From Mucilaginibacter sp. (GTDB taxonomy: Bacteria > Bacteroidota > Bacteroidia > Sphingobacteriales > Sphingobacteriaceae), in the NCBI RefSeq assembly GCF_028288205.1, contig NZ_JAQBOD010000003.1, positions 20,361-84,360 of the forward strand: DNA of 64,000 nucleotides, in the 5' to 3' direction. Positions within the stretch are counted from its first letter, which is position 1. Each line of letters starts with the position of its first letter. The translations under genes and the position numbers were made by a program. Below are positions 35,559 through 43,834 of the stretch, in pieces. The notes beneath the pieces are model-generated. The model worked only from the letters and a program-made list of their open reading frames with translations, was not told where the DNA came from and ran no database searches.

Positions 35559-37877
35559 ATGAATAAGTTTTTTCTTACCGCTATGCCTTTGGTACTGGCA
35601 TTAACTACACATGCCCAACAGGGTAAAATTTTAACCGCAAAAGATTACGAACGTGCCGAAAGTATGATGGCTTATAATACTGAGCCATTAGTTGAGCATA
35701 CAGGAATACGCCCTACGTGGCTTACTGATGACCGTTTTTATTACCGTACACCAGTTGCCCAAGGCAATCAATTCATTTTATTCAATCCTGCTAAGGCAAC
35801 TAAAGTTGCCGCTTTTGATCATCAAAAACTGGCAACTACTTTATCAACAGCTACCGGCAAGCAATATAAAGCAACCGAATTACCTTTCCAGGCTATTAGT
35901 TTTTCAGCAGATGGAAAGGGCGTCATCTTCCAGGCAGAAGGTAAACAATGGAGATTTGAAAACAACCAGGTTGTAACTGATACCAGCACGGTAAAAGTAG
36001 TTGCATTGACTGGCGGCCGTGGCCGCCGCGGTGGTGGGATTGGAGGGGGAAATGACGTGCTGTCACCAGATAAAAAGAAAGCTGCCTATATAAAAGATTT
36101 CAATTTATGGGTTCGTGACGTGCCAACCGGTAAGGAAACTCAATTAACTATTGATGGGGTAAAGGATAATGGTTACGCAACTGACAATGCCGGCTGGGCC
36201 GCAAGCGAAAGGGCCATCCTGGTGTGGTCGCCTGATTCAAAAAAGATAGCCACCTTTCAGCAGGATGAGCGTAAAGTAAATAATATGTACCTGGTGCCCA
36301 CCAAAGTAGGTGCGCCAACCTTAAAAGCATGGAAATATCCTTTCCCGGGTGATAAAGAAATACCGATGCTTACCCGCGTTATTATTAACGTGGAAAATCC
36401 AAAAGTAATTAAATTACAGGTAGCCCCTGATCCGCATAGATCTACACTAAGTGATGACATTAAAGGCGGTGCCGGATGGGCAGATGTATATTGGAGCGAC
36501 GACGCTACCAAGCTGGTCTTTGCCTCTACCAACCGCGATCATAAACAAGAAAAGGTACGTATGGCTGATGCCGAAACAGGCGCCGTGCGCGAAATTTTTG
36601 AAGAAACTGTACTCACCCAATTCGAATCTGGATGGGCAGCGGTAAACTGGAGATACCTGAGCAAGACTAACGAGATACTTTGGTTCTCTGAACGTGATAA
36701 TTGGGGGCATCTTTATTTATATGATGCTACTACCGGTAAGCTTAAGAACCAGATAACCAAAGGTGATTGGGTGGTAACAGGAATAGATAAAATAGATGAA
36801 AAAAATAGGGTTGTTTATTTTACGGCAGGGGGATTAGAAACGGAGAATCCTTATTTCACGCAGCTTTGCAAGATCGGGTTTGATGGTAAAGGTTTCACTG
36901 TGTTAACTCCGGGTTCTGGCAACCATACTACAAGCTTTTCGCCAATGGGTAATTATATTATAGATACTTATTCTAAGCCTGATGTTCCGCCGGTTACGGT
37001 TTTACGTGATATGAAGGGCAAACAAATTACCGAACTGGAAAAAAATGATCTATCCAAACTTAGCGCTACCGGCTGGAAACCTGTAATTCCTTTCTCTGTT
37101 AAAGCGCATGATGGCAAAACAGATATATATGGCTTAATGTGGGTGCCAAAAACAATTGATCCAAATAAAAAATATCCGGTTATTGATTATATCTATCCTG
37201 GTCCGCAAGGTGGGAGTGTGGGCAGTTGGTCGTTCGCTACTGAACGCGGAGACAATGGCGCTCTTGCCGAATTGGGGTTTATTGTAGTAGAAATTGAAGG
37301 TACCAGCAACCCGTTGCGTTCAAAAAGTTTTCATGATATGAGCTATGGCAACATGGCCGATAATACACTATCAGACCAGGTAGCGGGCATTAAACAACTG
37401 GCAGCAAAATACCCTTATATGGATCTGGATAAGGTTGGTATCTGGGGACACTCTGGTGGTGGTTTTGCCGCTGCCGCCGCTATGTTCCGTTATCCTGATT
37501 TCTTTAAGGTCGGTATTTCAGAATCAGGCAACCACGAAAACCTGAATTATGAGGACAACTGGGGCGAACGTTATAACGGTTTAGTTAATAACGCTGATTA
37601 TAATGCCCAGGCCAACCAAAACTTAGCCAAAAACTTAAAAGGTAAGCTTATGCTTGCCCACGGTTTAATGGATAATAATGTGCCGCCGCAAAATACCTTT
37701 TTGGTTATTGAGGCACTGGAAAAAGCCAATAAGGATTATGATCTGGTTGTATTCCCTAACAGCCCGCATGGTTATGGTGCTTATGCGCCATATATGATGC
37801 GCCGCCGCTGGGATTATTTTGTGAAAAACCTGATGGGGGCAGAGCCACCGTATGAGTATCAGCTTAAAGGCAGATAG
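35559..37877 (+). CDS. Secreted S9-family (DPP IV-like) peptidase
   Basis: A 772-residue peptidase. The ATG at 35559 gives a signal peptide (MNKFFLTAMPLVLALTTHAQ); an upstream TTG at 35529 would bury it. The N-terminal beta-propeller covers about residues 40-500 (MMAYNTEPLVEHTGIRPTW, then VLSPDKKKAAYIKDFNLWV). The C-terminal alpha/beta hydrolase has nucleophile Ser632 in IWGHSGGGFAAA, Asp705 in GLMDNNVPP and His737 in NSPHGYGAY. Such enzymes release dipeptides, often Xaa-Pro. The nearby CocE-type and M1 peptidases point to good capacity for using peptides, though they are far away in this window. Confidence 0.93.
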   Translation: MNKFFLTAMPLVLALTTHAQQGKILTAKDYERAESMMAYNTEPLVEHTGIRPTWLTDDRFYYRTPVAQGNQFILFNPAKATKVAAFDHQKLATTLSTATGKQYKATELPFQAISFSADGKGVIFQAEGKQWRFENNQVVTDTSTVKVVALTGGRGRRGGGIGGGNDVLSPDKKKAAYIKDFNLWVRDVPTGKETQLTIDGVKDNGYATDNAGWAASERAILVWSPDSKKIATFQQDERKVNNMYLVPTKVGAPTLKAWKYPFPGDKEIPMLTRVIINVENPKVIKLQVAPDPHRSTLSDDIKGGAGWADVYWSDDATKLVFASTNRDHKQEKVRMADAETGAVREIFEETVLTQFESGWAAVNWRYLSKTNEILWFSERDNWGHLYLYDATTGKLKNQITKGDWVVTGIDKIDEKNRVVYFTAGGLETENPYFTQLCKIGFDGKGFTVLTPGSGNHTTSFSPMGNYIIDTYSKPDVPPVTVLRDMKGKQITELEKNDLSKLSATGWKPVIPFSVKAHDGKTDIYGLMWVPKTIDPNKKYPVIDYIYPGPQGGSVGSWSFATERGDNGALAELGFIVVEIEGTSNPLRSKSFHDMSYGNMADNTLSDQVAGIKQLAAKYPYMDLDKVGIWGHSGGGFAAAAAMFRYPDFFKVGISESGNHENLNYEDNWGERYNGLVNNADYNAQANQNLAKNLKGKLMLAHGLMDNNVPPQNTFLVIEALEKANKDYDLVVFPNSPHGYGAYAPYMMRRRWDYFVKNLMGAEPPYEYQLKGR

Positions 37878-38227
37878 TGGATTTATAAATTATAAAATAA
37901 AGCAGCTTGATTAGGCCAAATTGAGTAAGAAAGAAATATAGTTCTTATTCTGCTAAAATAGAAACCTAAAAACAATATGGTTAATTTGTCTTAATTACTG
38001 TTTGGTGGCAAAATATTTGAGGTATAAAATAATATACACTATTGTTTATGCCATGTACAGTAACCATACAGCTGAAATGTTGCCTTATTTATTAAGTGCT
38101 CTTCGGTTTTTGCTAACCCATTGTGGTTAAATAGTTTAATTTTTAATTTATTTATAGTTTCGTCTGGCATGCAAATTATATTAGATAATGGTGTTGAAAT
38201 AATTATAAATCTTTAAAAATTATCAAA
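37878..38227. other. Intergenic region before the KGG stress gene
   Basis: A 350-bp AT-rich stretch without a credible frame. It probably contains the promoter of the stress gene, because a rapid response would fit an own promoter. I see no clear -33/-7 pair and no strong hairpin. Confidence 0.4.
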
Positions 38228-38521
38228 ATGGCAACTAATCAAAAAAATCAGGGCGGTCGTGAAGAGCAGGATCAAAAGGGCCGGGGAAGCAATCAGGGAA
38301 ATAGTAGAAGCAGCCAGGAAAATCAGGACAAGAGTCGTGGAGGAAGCCAGGAAAGTCAGGAAAATAGCGGCAGCTCTAACCGAGGGTTCGCTTCTATGGA
38401 TGACGACAAACAACGTGAAATTGCCAGTAAGGGCGGTAAAGCTGCTCATGAATCAGGACATGCTCATGAATTCGATTCTAAAGAAGCAAAGGAAGCTGGC
38501 CGCAAAGGTGGCAAAGCCTGA
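38228..38521 (+). CDS. KGG-motif general stress protein
   Basis: A 97-residue, very hydrophilic protein with a Gln/Ser/Gly-rich disordered N-terminal half (about residues 1-50) and the KGG-type motifs REIASKGGKAAHESGHAHEF and AKEAGRKGGKA. Such proteins resemble GsiB and plant LEA-like stress proteins and accumulate under drying, salt or oxidative stress. An overlapping +1 frame at 38259-38531 is an artefact of the biased composition. A terminator lies 60 bp downstream, so the gene is monocistronic. Confidence 0.88.
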   Translation: MATNQKNQGGREEQDQKGRGSNQGNSRSSQENQDKSRGGSQESQENSGSSNRGFASMDDDKQREIASKGGKAAHESGHAHEFDSKEAKEAGRKGGKA

Positions 38522-38581
38522 GTTGATGTAGAGAGAGATTATAAGCTTATTGAAGCGAAAGGATAAGCATTAATAGCTTAT

Positions 38582-38613
38582 AACAGGACAGCAGCAATGC
38601 TGTCCTGTTTGTT
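38582..38613 (+). terminator. Intrinsic terminator of the KGG gene
   Basis: AACAGGACAGCA (38582-38593) pairs exactly with TGCTGTCCTGTT (38598-38609) around the loop GCAA, a GNRA tetraloop, and TGTTTT follows. It is also near the 3' end of the convergent Lrp gene. Confidence 0.85.
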
Positions 38614-38664
38614 TTAAAACTATTATTAAGTATGGCCAATTAAAATTATCAGAACAATTAACGC

Positions 38665-39141
38665 TTACTGTTTTCCAAGCTCATATGCAGATTCATTTTT
38701 CGCTTCTGACATTACAAAAAAGCTTTGCATCATACCTACATCGGGCAGGATGGAAAGCTTATTCATCACCAGATGATTATATTCGTCCATATCACTAATG
38801 GCTATCCGCAGTAAAAAATCAAAAGCTCCGGTCATGTGATAGCATTCCATTACCTCGCTTAGTTTCACCACTTCGGCCTGGAATGCCATTAAACTATCCT
38901 GGGCATGTTGCTTTAGTTGTACTTGTGTATAAACAATAAGGCCGCGGCCTATTTTTTTTGGATCAAGGATAGCTGCATAACGTTTAATATAGCCTTCGTC
39001 CTGTAATCGTCGTACCCTGGCATGGATAGGTGTTATTGATTTATGCAGGCGCTGCCCCAATTCTTTATGCGTAAGCCGGGCATCATTTTGCAATAAGCGT
39101 AAAATGCCGGTATCGGTCGGGTCAAGTTCTTTGTTAATCAT
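38665..39141 (-). CDS. Lrp/AsnC-family transcriptional regulator
   Basis: A 158-residue regulator. The N-terminal winged helix has [40 protein letters not shown] and [20 protein letters not shown]. The C-terminal RAM domain (about residues 70-150) carries [30 protein letters not shown] and [20 protein letters not shown]. It should bind DNA as a dimer or octamer and respond to an amino acid or related metabolite. Its ATG overlaps the fbp stop codon (ATGA), so the two are translationally coupled. The divergent pckA gene across a 314-bp region is an obvious candidate target, along with fbp itself. Confidence 0.92.
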   Translation of the reverse strand: MINKELDPTDTGILRLLQNDARLTHKELGQRLHKSITPIHARVRRLQDEGYIKRYAAILDPKKIGRGLIVYTQVQLKQHAQDSLMAFQAEVVKLSEVMECYHMTGAFDFLLRIAISDMDEYNHLVMNKLSILPDVGMMQSFFVMSEAKNESAYELGKQ

Positions 39142-40172
39142 AAGTTTACAATATCATTAAAGGTAAGTACTCCTGCCTCTTCCATAAAAGCCTCCGCACG
39201 CATTACCATTTGCTCAGAGCCTATAAAAATTGGCGAACGCTGGTGTAGCTTATTTACTTCCAGATCCAATATGCGGTCTTTTCCATTAGTGGCTCTGCCG
39301 CCTGCCTGCTCAATAACAAAGGCCATGGGGTTGCATTCATACACCAGCCGTAACTTGCCGTTTGGTGCAGATGCCGTAACCGGATAAATAAAAATCCCTC
39401 CTTTTATAAGGTTACGGTGCAGGTCGGCAACCATCGAGCCAATATAGCGCGATGTATATGGCCGGTTAGTCCCTTTGTCTTCCACCTGGCAGTATTTAAT
39501 ATATTGTTTTACACCTTTCGGAAAATGCACATAGTTGCCTTCGTTAATCGAATAGATCAGCCCTTCTTTAGGTATTTGCATATTAGGATGGGAAAGACAG
39601 AATTCGCCAATAGATGGGTCCAGTGTAAATCCGTTAACGCCTTTGCCTGTAGTATAAACCAGCATAGTCGAAGAGCCATATATTATATATCCGGCTGCAA
39701 CCTGTTGTGTACCGCATTGCAGCACGTCTTCCAGTGTAGCCGGGCCATTTTGTGAAATTTTATGATAGATTGAAAAGATGGTGCCTACTGCTACATTTAC
39801 ATCGATATTTGAAGAACCATCAAGAGGGTCAATGGCCACGATATATTTAGCCTGTTGCGAAATGACATCATTTAACGGAATAATATTCTCATTTTCTTCA
39901 GAGGCGACAATACAACATTCTCCTCCGCTGCGCAAGGCAGAGATAAATTGATCGTTGGCATAAATGTCAAGTTTCTGCTGACATTCTCCTTGTATATTGA
40001 TGCTGCCCGACTGGCCCAATATATCCATCAGGCCGGCTTTGTTCACTTCGCGGTTAACGATCTTGGCCGCTATACCAATGTCGCGTAATAACCTGGAAAG
40101 TTCGCCTTTCGCATATGGAAAATCGGCTTGCTTTTCTATAATAAATTGTCCTAAAGTTTTAAATTCCGGCAT
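39138..40172 (-). CDS. fbp: Fructose-1,6-bisphosphatase class I
   Basis: A 344-residue enzyme that hydrolyses fructose 1,6-bisphosphate to fructose 6-phosphate, the committed step of gluconeogenesis. The family motif is [13 protein letters not shown] with metal-binding Asp115 and Asp118, preceded by ASEENE (Glu92/Glu93). The substrate region [18 protein letters not shown] and [20 protein letters not shown] is also present. The length fits the class I enzyme. It shares a stop-start overlap with the Lrp gene downstream, and pckA, the other gluconeogenic step, diverges upstream. Confidence 0.95.
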   Translation of the reverse strand: MPEFKTLGQFIIEKQADFPYAKGELSRLLRDIGIAAKIVNREVNKAGLMDILGQSGSINIQGECQQKLDIYANDQFISALRSGGECCIVASEENENIIPLNDVISQQAKYIVAIDPLDGSSNIDVNVAVGTIFSIYHKISQNGPATLEDVLQCGTQQVAAGYIIYGSSTMLVYTTGKGVNGFTLDPSIGEFCLSHPNMQIPKEGLIYSINEGNYVHFPKGVKQYIKYCQVEDKGTNRPYTSRYIGSMVADLHRNLIKGGIFIYPVTASAPNGKLRLVYECNPMAFVIEQAGGRATNGKDRILDLEVNKLHQRSPIFIGSEQMVMRAEAFMEEAGVLTFNDIVNL

Positions 40173-40486
40173 TGGCTTAGTGTATTATATACATAATTAA
40201 TTTGATGCTTGTATTCGTCAATATAAGTATTTTTATACTTAAAAAACAATAAAACTGTAAAATGTTTTATTTTTTTATGTTAACCATAGTGTATTTAAAA
40301 TGCATTTTAAATACATATTTGACTAAATCCGGGTAGAAAAAGCGGTAAAACAGCTTAAATGACTAAAAATAAATCATTAACAGTCTTTTTTTCTAAAAAT
40401 AATACTTGGTATAGCATACATGACCAAATCACACCAACTTTACATATTAAATAAGCTGTCCGTCGTACGGTTTTAAATACGCCATT
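40173..40486. promoter_or_regulatory. Divergent promoter region between fbp and pckA
   Basis: This 314-bp AT-rich region has to contain the fbp-lrp and pckA promoters. ATTTTAAATACATATTT-like AT palindromes (around 40301-40320) could be Lrp-type sites, but no firm consensus can be read. No coding frame was found. Confidence 0.45.
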
Positions 40487-42088
40487 ATGATTAGTACAAA
40501 AAAATATAATTTCGAAACAACAGGGATAAGCACTCTTAACCTGTCTTATCTTAATTTAAGCAGCCAGCAACCCTGTTACTACCAACTGCCACCCAATATC
40601 CTGGTCAATTATTCAATTGAAAATAAAGAGGGTATTTTAACTGATAAAAAGGTATTAGCTGTGGATACAGGTGAGTTTACCGGTCGTTCGCCAAAAGACC
40701 GCTTTATTGTAAAAGATGATTTAACAATGGACACCGTTTGGTGGGGCGATGTTAATATTCCCTTTGGTATTGATGCGTTTGATAAGCTTTATTTAAAGGT
40801 GATAAAATATCTTGCCGATAAAGATTTTTTTGTTCGTGATGCCTTTGCTTGCGCCGATGAAAATAGCAGATTATCGTTACGGGTTATAACCGAAAACGCC
40901 TATCAAAACCTGTTTGCTTATAATCTTTTAATCAGGCCTGATAAACCGGTTATCAATCACCCCGAGTGGACCATTATTGCCGCGCCAGGTTTTAGAGCCA
41001 ATCCCCTGGAGGACGAAACGCGTCAGTCGAACTTTTCGATCATCAATTTTTCAAAAAAAATTATATTGATAGGCGGAACAGGATATACGGGTGAAATAAA
41101 AAAAGCAGTATTTTCTGCACTTAATTTTTTGCTTCCCCGGCAAGGTATATTGCCCATGCATTGCTCTATAAATATGGGTAGAGAAAAAGATACTGCCATT
41201 TTTTTCGGCTTATCGGGTACAGGTAAAACCACTTTATCAGCAGATCCTGACCGCAGATTGATAGGCGACGATGAACATGGCTGGGGTGAAGATTTTGTAT
41301 TTAATTTTGAAGGTGGATGTTATGCAAAAACTGTTGGTTTAGATCCTGAAAAAGAACCTCAAATATATGCAGCTGTTAAAGAGGGGGCCCTTCTTGAAAA
41401 TGTTTGCTTTCATCTTGGCAGGAAAAGTGTGAATTTTGATAACATAGCAAAGACAGAAAATACCAGGGTATCATATCCAATTCATTATATAAAAAACGCC
41501 GTGATACCTTCTGTAGGTACTACCCCAAAAAATATTTTTTTTCTCACTGCCGATGCTTTTGGAGTGCTGCCGCCGGTGGCTAAATTAAATAAAGAGCAGG
41601 CTTTATACTATTTCCTGTCTGGCTATACCGCTAAAGTTGCCGGGACCGAACTGGGTATAAATGAACCCCAGGCCACATTTTCTGCCTGTTTTGGCAAAGC
41701 ATTTTTGCCATTGCATCCACAAACATATGCTAATATGCTAAGTGAAAAAATAAGTGGTAATAAAATAAACATCTGGTTAATAAATACCGGATGGACCGGT
41801 GGGCCTTATGGCGTTGGAGAACGGATAAAACTGGTTTATACACGCGCAATAATTAACGCGGCAATTAATGGTGAATTAAATAATGTTGAGTATGAGCTTT
41901 TCCCTGTATTTGATTTAATGATCCCTAAATCTTGCCCGGGTATTCCTGATGAATTATTAAATCCGACTAAAAACTGGAAAAATTTAACCGATTATTGGGC
42001 CAAAGCGAATTACTTGCTAAAATTATTTAAAGAAAATTACAAGATTTTGGATAATAAAAGTACATTTGTAATAACAGATAAAGATTAA
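40487..42088 (+). CDS. pckA: Phosphoenolpyruvate carboxykinase (ATP)
   Basis: A 533-residue enzyme that converts oxaloacetate and ATP to phosphoenolpyruvate, CO2 and ADP, the entry to gluconeogenesis. The kinase P-loop is GLSGTGKTTLSADP with Lys247, followed by LIGDDEHGWG with the metal-binding Asp. Also present are DTGEFTGRSPKDRFIV, TEDFAFNFEGG-like EDFVFNFEGGCYAK, and NTGWTGGPYGVG(ERI). The length is normal for the ATP-dependent type. The ATG at 40487 gives an N-terminus a few residues longer than some relatives. It diverges from fbp-lrp. Confidence 0.95.
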   Translation: MISTKKYNFETTGISTLNLSYLNLSSQQPCYYQLPPNILVNYSIENKEGILTDKKVLAVDTGEFTGRSPKDRFIVKDDLTMDTVWWGDVNIPFGIDAFDKLYLKVIKYLADKDFFVRDAFACADENSRLSLRVITENAYQNLFAYNLLIRPDKPVINHPEWTIIAAPGFRANPLEDETRQSNFSIINFSKKIILIGGTGYTGEIKKAVFSALNFLLPRQGILPMHCSINMGREKDTAIFFGLSGTGKTTLSADPDRRLIGDDEHGWGEDFVFNFEGGCYAKTVGLDPEKEPQIYAAVKEGALLENVCFHLGRKSVNFDNIAKTENTRVSYPIHYIKNAVIPSVGTTPKNIFFLTADAFGVLPPVAKLNKEQALYYFLSGYTAKVAGTELGINEPQATFSACFGKAFLPLHPQTYANMLSEKISGNKINIWLINTGWTGGPYGVGERIKLVYTRAIINAAINGELNNVEYELFPVFDLMIPKSCPGIPDELLNPTKNWKNLTDYWAKANYLLKLFKENYKILDNKSTFVITDKD

Positions 42089-42113
42089 ACCACAGGGCAT
42101 TAAATTTAATAAG

Positions 42114-42165
42114 CCCATCTGCCTATTTGTAAGTAATAATATTCTTTCCTTTTTAAGCAGATGGG
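42114..42165. repeat. Inverted repeat downstream of pckA
   Basis: CCCATCTGC (starting 42114) and GCAGATGGG (ending 42165) are exact complements across about 34 nt. The loop is long and there is no T-run directly after, so it is a poor standard terminator, but it is the only structure after pckA. Confidence 0.35.
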
Positions 42166-42260
42166 ACTCTTATGGCGTCGCTATGCACGTTTGCTATACC
42201 AATAGGGCAATAGTAAAATTTATAAACTACTCTTTAGCATATTTAAAACTGTTTGACAGA

Positions 42261-42288
42261 GCGCCATTAACGCCTGTTTTAACGGCGC
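42261..42288. terminator. Hairpin at the 3' end of the hypothetical gene
   Basis: GCGCCATTAA (42261-42270) pairs with TTAACGGCGC (42279-42288), with one mismatch and an 8-nt loop. It overlaps the stop codon of the gene at 42279-42599. No strong T-run follows on the minus strand, so its role as terminator is uncertain. Confidence 0.4.
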
Positions 42289-42599
42289 GGTCGGTTTGGA
42301 TTATACGCTACCAGAAATTGCAATTGTTTGTTCCTGGCTGCATCATGTTCAGCATTGTGGAACTTAGCTTTTACAGTGGCTAATTTTGTTTTAACTAATA
42401 TTAAAAACGCTGCAACAATTTCAGGTAATACGTTAGTAGATACCGTAGGATAATACTTTTTCTCGATGGCTTTCTTTTCATCGGCTGTTGCCATGCTCAG
42501 TTCCCATCCTTCTTCGGGTTTAAATCCATTCTCATTCGCAATATTATTTAAGTCAAAGAGATATTCTTTCGCTTGATATTCTATAGCTTGCTTATTCAT
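42279..42599 (-). CDS. Small hypothetical protein
   Basis: A 106-residue soluble protein when started at the ATG at 42599 (MNKQAIEYQAKEYLFDLNNI). A longer frame from 42686 adds 29 residues with poor coding character. It is mostly helical by eye, with a conserved-looking EEGWELSMATADEKKAIEKK and a hydrophobic stretch VLPEIVAAFLILVKTKLATV. Family not recognised. It lies downstream of the desaturase on the same strand, 131 bp away. Confidence 0.55.
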   Translation of the reverse strand: MNKQAIEYQAKEYLFDLNNIANENGFKPEEGWELSMATADEKKAIEKKYYPTVSTNVLPEIVAAFLILVKTKLATVKAKFHNAEHDAARNKQLQFLVAYNPNRPRR

Positions 42600-42730
42600 T
42601 TTATTTAAGTTTTTGTTGTTAAAAATTATTTTAGTTTTAGTCCATTGCTGATTTACCGCCTGGGTAATCAGATGGTTTTTTTTCATTTGCCTCAGCAGGC
42701 AGTTTTTTTCTTTACGAACGATATTAATAT

Positions 42731-43462
42731 TTAATAGGCTCTTCTTAAGGTAATGATCCGCATCCAGTGCAGGAGTTTCATCACAGGATAAACCGGATCA
42801 ATCTCGAACCATTTCTTACCGAAATTGGCGCTGTTAGGATGCTTGTGATGATTATTCTGGAACAGTTCTCCCAGCATCAAAAAATCAAAAGGTGTTGTGT
42901 TTTTGGATTTATCTTTATTGTCGAAATTCCTGTAGCCATATTTATGCCCGCACCAGTTCACAATAGCGCCATGGATGGGTCCCATCATAAAATGAATGGG
43001 CAGCAATAAGAACAGCCACCAATGGGCTGCAAAGAAAATGTAAAAGCAGGTATAAGCTGCGCCAAAAAGTAGCCGGGATAAGATTGAAGAACCAATGCGG
43101 TCGACTATTGGCCATTCCGGGTAATGTCCCGGGAATTGTGCTTCCGGGTCTTTGGTTCTTTTCACATAGTCACCAAAAGTATTAATAGTTGACTTCATCA
43201 TTTGATAGATGTCTGTAAAGAAATGCGGCGAATGCGGGTCGTTTTCGGTATCGCTGAAAGCATGGTGCTGGCGGTGCATCATAGCGTAAGCGCGGGGATT
43301 TAAAAAGGAAGTGCCTTCAAAAAGGTAGGCCAATAAATAAAATACACGCTCCCAGAATTTATTGGTGGTAAACATCCGGTGCGAAGCATAGCGGTGTTGG
43401 AAAAAAGTTTGAAAGAATAGTGATAGGAACCAGTGGGCAATAAAAAAAATGAGTATGGTCAT
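42731..43462 (-). CDS. Fatty acid (acyl-CoA) desaturase
   Basis: A 243-residue membrane diiron desaturase, starting at the ATG at 43462 (MTILIFFIAHWFLSLFFQTF) rather than the TTG at 43483. The His boxes are HRYASH (His23, His28), HRQHH (His63, His66, His67) and HKHPN near the C-terminus, preceded by NN and HH. Two hydrophobic regions lie between them. It fits the acyl-CoA or acyl-lipid delta-9 group that puts a double bond in membrane fatty acids, often in response to cold. It is shorter than many members (usually 260-380), so part of the C-terminus may be reduced. The electron donor is not encoded nearby. Confidence 0.9.
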   Translation of the reverse strand: MTILIFFIAHWFLSLFFQTFFQHRYASHRMFTTNKFWERVFYLLAYLFEGTSFLNPRAYAMMHRQHHAFSDTENDPHSPHFFTDIYQMMKSTINTFGDYVKRTKDPEAQFPGHYPEWPIVDRIGSSILSRLLFGAAYTCFYIFFAAHWWLFLLLPIHFMMGPIHGAIVNWCGHKYGYRNFDNKDKSKNTTPFDFLMLGELFQNNHHKHPNSANFGKKWFEIDPVYPVMKLLHWMRIITLRRAY

Positions 43463-43834
43463 AAAAATTAAATTTGATAGCAATAAATAACAGGCATGGT
43501 TATTTCCATGGCTATTGTAGTATAATAAACAGAGAGGGTATGATTCACTGTTGGCCTGAATTTGCCTGGTTGTGTTTGCGCAATAATGATTAAGCTGCGT
43601 TTGTAATCAACCAGTAAATGTTTATGGGTTGTCGGGCCAGAAACAGCAGGTGCTTTGTAGTATCTTGAAAACTATTATACTAAACGGCTTATTTGTTCTG
43701 TTTATTGTGTAGGCCGGTTAGGATTTGGGTAAATACACAAATCCGGCCTTGAAAATTGCACGTAATAAGTTTCCTAAACAGATATAGTAATTTTACTTTT
43801 AATTTAGTTATTTTTCTGTTATTTCGTAAAATTA
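43463..43834. other. Intergenic region between the desaturase and the SGNH/TPR operon
   Basis: A 372-bp stretch with no frame. GGATTTG (43721-43727) and CAAATCC (43738-43744), with flanking GGCC on both sides, form a bulged hairpin ahead of the plus-strand operon. It should also contain divergent promoters for the desaturase and the operon, but no clear boxes were found. Confidence 0.4.

Noticed and set aside
38259..38531. 90-residue frame in a second frame over the KGG gene
   Set aside because: The KGG frame has the family motifs; the second frame results from biased codons.
42183..42383. 66-residue frame on the plus strand
   Set aside because: It overlaps the end of the minus-strand hypothetical gene and a hairpin, and shows no domain or start signal.
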